From Clostridioides difficile (GTDB taxonomy: Bacteria > Bacillota > Clostridia > Peptostreptococcales > Peptostreptococcaceae), in contig JABBZI010000017.1 of assembly GCA_012955965.1 (NCBI GenBank), positions 25,834 through 89,833 of the forward strand: 64,000 nucleotides of DNA. Direction: 5' to 3'. A program made the translations under genes and the position numbers. The notes below the pieces were generated by a model. It saw nothing but the letters and a program-made list of their open reading frames with translations, searched no databases and had not been told where the DNA came from. Position 1 is the stretch's first letter; each line of letters opens with the position of its first letter. Below, piece after piece: positions 62,940 to 64,000 of the stretch.

Positions 62940-64000
62940 CTAGACTTCATGTTGTTCCAATGTGATTTGAAATGATGTACCTTTTCCAATAGTGCTAGAA
63001 ACTGAAATACTACCTTCATGTGCATCAATAATCTGCATAGAGATAAATAAACCTAATCCTTTACTTTGTGTATGATGTTTTTTGCTACTATAGTATTTAT
63101 CAAAAATATCACTTGTCATCTCTATATCCATGCCAGCGCCGTTATCAGTAACATCAATAAAAGTCCCTTTAGATGTTTGTTTTAATACAACATTTATTTC
63201 TGTTCCATCAGGATTGTGTTCAACACAATTTATTAAAAGGTTATAAATAGCTCTATACATTAGCATCTCATCAATAACTAAATGTAACTTTTTTAAATCT
63301 GTATGAAATTCAAATATCTGGTTTTCTGATTTTGGATTGTTTGCTATATCAGCAATGAGGTTTTGAAGAAAGGCGACCATTTCAACCTTTGTATATTTAA
63401 GCGGCATTTTTCCAGAGGAATCTATAAAAAACGTCAGACTTAAATCATCTATTAACTTTTCTATATACACTCCCTTTTTATATATATTATTCAGAAATGT
63501 CATTCTCTCTTCTTCACTAAAATTGTGGTTTTTGTTGAGCATTAGAGAAGAGTATCCATTGATATATGATAGTGGCGTTTTCAAATCATGTGATACACCA
63601 GCAAGCCAATCAGTTTTTGCAATTTCCAGCTTTTCTCGTTCAATTTCAGTTTCTTGAAGCTTATTGCCTAAAGCTTTTATATTTACAATAACTTCCTTAT
63701 ACATAAAGTGGTGCCATTTTAGTTTTCCATTTTTAGTAAAAGCTCTGTCAGCTATTATATAATCTCCTTTTGACAACTTGCTTATTGAGCCAATTATCAA
63801 ATAAAGTGGTCGAACGAGAAATAAGCAAAAAAGTATTCCTCCTGTAACAAAGCAAAAAGCAATTATAAGTATGCTTGGAAAATAGTTCATAGATGAATAA
63901 TTAATCACATATGAAGGCTTAGATGCACTTTCAGGATATATCAACTGAGTGAGTAATATAAATAATGTTACGAAGTACACTAGGAATATAAAGAGACCTG
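62940..64000 (-). CDS. Histidine kinase (HAMP-type), N-terminus cut by window end
   Basis: At least 346 residues of a membrane sensor kinase. A helix near MNYFPSILIIAFCFVTGGI leads into a HAMP-like stretch. The phospho-histidine is in DWLAGVSHDLKTPLSYING. The ATPase domain shows NCVEHNPDGTEI (N box), DVTDNGAGM (G1) and SKGLGLFISMQIID (G2). The frame stays open to base 64000, and the GTG at 63980 has no clear RBS, so the true start is probably outside. Its response regulator would lie upstream, beyond the window. The strong similarity to peptide- or envelope-stress kinases of clostridia is general only. Confidence 0.85.
   Translation of the reverse strand, partial: GLFIFLVYFVTLFILLTQLIYPESASKPSYVINYSSMNYFPSILIIAFCFVTGGILFCLFLVRPLYLIIGSISKLSKGDYIIADRAFTKNGKLKWHHFMYKEVIVNIKALGNKLQETEIEREKLEIAKTDWLAGVSHDLKTPLSYINGYSSLMLNKNHNFSEEERMTFLNNIYKKGVYIEKLIDDLSLTFFIDSSGKMPLKYTKVEMVAFLQNLIADIANNPKSENQIFEFHTDLKKLHLVIDEMLMYRAIYNLLINCVEHNPDGTEINVVLKQTSKGTFIDVTDNGAGMDIEMTSDIFDKYYSSKKHHTQSKGLGLFISMQIIDAHEGSISVSSTIGKGTSFQITLEQHEV

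Overview
The window is AT-rich, low-GC Firmicute DNA. Strong GGAGG ribosome binding sites sit in front of ATG, GTG and TTG starts. The pair at 38761-40013 matches families I remember as the 'CD3073' ECF S component and the 'CD3072' TudS-related desulfidase, named after Clostridioides difficile 630 loci. I therefore infer a C. difficile chromosome, read against its usual locus numbering; this rests on recall, not a search. I see no tRNA, rRNA, CRISPR array, prophage or intact insertion sequence. This is chromosomal metabolic DNA carrying a few decayed genes.

Layout. 1-1225: an ArsR regulator and a convergent EFR1 flavodoxin-ferredoxin. 1423-6041: a beta-glucoside PTS operon (BglG-type antiterminator, EIIBCA, GH1 enzyme) with a cre-like promoter and a leader terminator. 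6404-10372: a PadR repressor divergent from an OFA-type transporter and a BaiCD/FadH-like flavoenzyme, with a perfect 44-bp palindrome between them. 10727-15415: three repeats spaced about 220 bp, a GltS-like permease, an M20 amidohydrolase and an unusual convergent regulator. 16012-19684: a PTS remnant, then a PLD-SF2 helicase-DUF3427 protein convergent with a NUDIX hydrolase; the terminator palindrome encodes both C-termini. 19973-22180: an Xre-AbrB fusion regulator, a frameshifted MGT glycosyltransferase and a DUF3139 protein. 22708-28990: a cobalamin riboswitch controlling a Nik/Opp-type ABC importer and probably a methyltransferase. 29109-32030: a lysine riboswitch controlling a YfcC-type transporter and an M20 amidohydrolase.

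32318-38297: glycerate kinase, then an RpiR regulator with 1-phosphofructokinase, fructose-type PTS and class II aldolase (ketohexose use). 38761-40013: divergent ECF S component and TudS-like desulfidase. 40439-50029: a xyloside/xylose cluster with GH31 alpha-xylosidase, mannose-class PTS, ROK repressor XylR, XylB and XylA. Related XylR-type operators lie just downstream of the -10 of both promoters. 50117-53925: TauE/SafE exporter, DUF1254/DUF1214 protein and MBL-fold alkylsulfatase in one minus-strand operon. 54258-61291: an S41 peptidase, an HTH_17/DUF4180 pair and a Bce-type peptide-sensing module (ABC transporter plus two-component system). 61431-64000: an IS1182-like transposase remnant, an Xre membrane regulator and a histidine kinase cut by the window end.

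The common theme is nutrient scavenging. Sugar operons share a GGAAAACGAT/GAAAACGTT motif (probable CcpA sites), and two importers are each controlled by a metabolite riboswitch. The best candidates for undescribed biology are the helicase-NUDIX pair, the sulfate-ester operon, the ECF S/desulfidase pair, the alpha-xyloside PTS cluster and the two riboswitch-controlled transporters.
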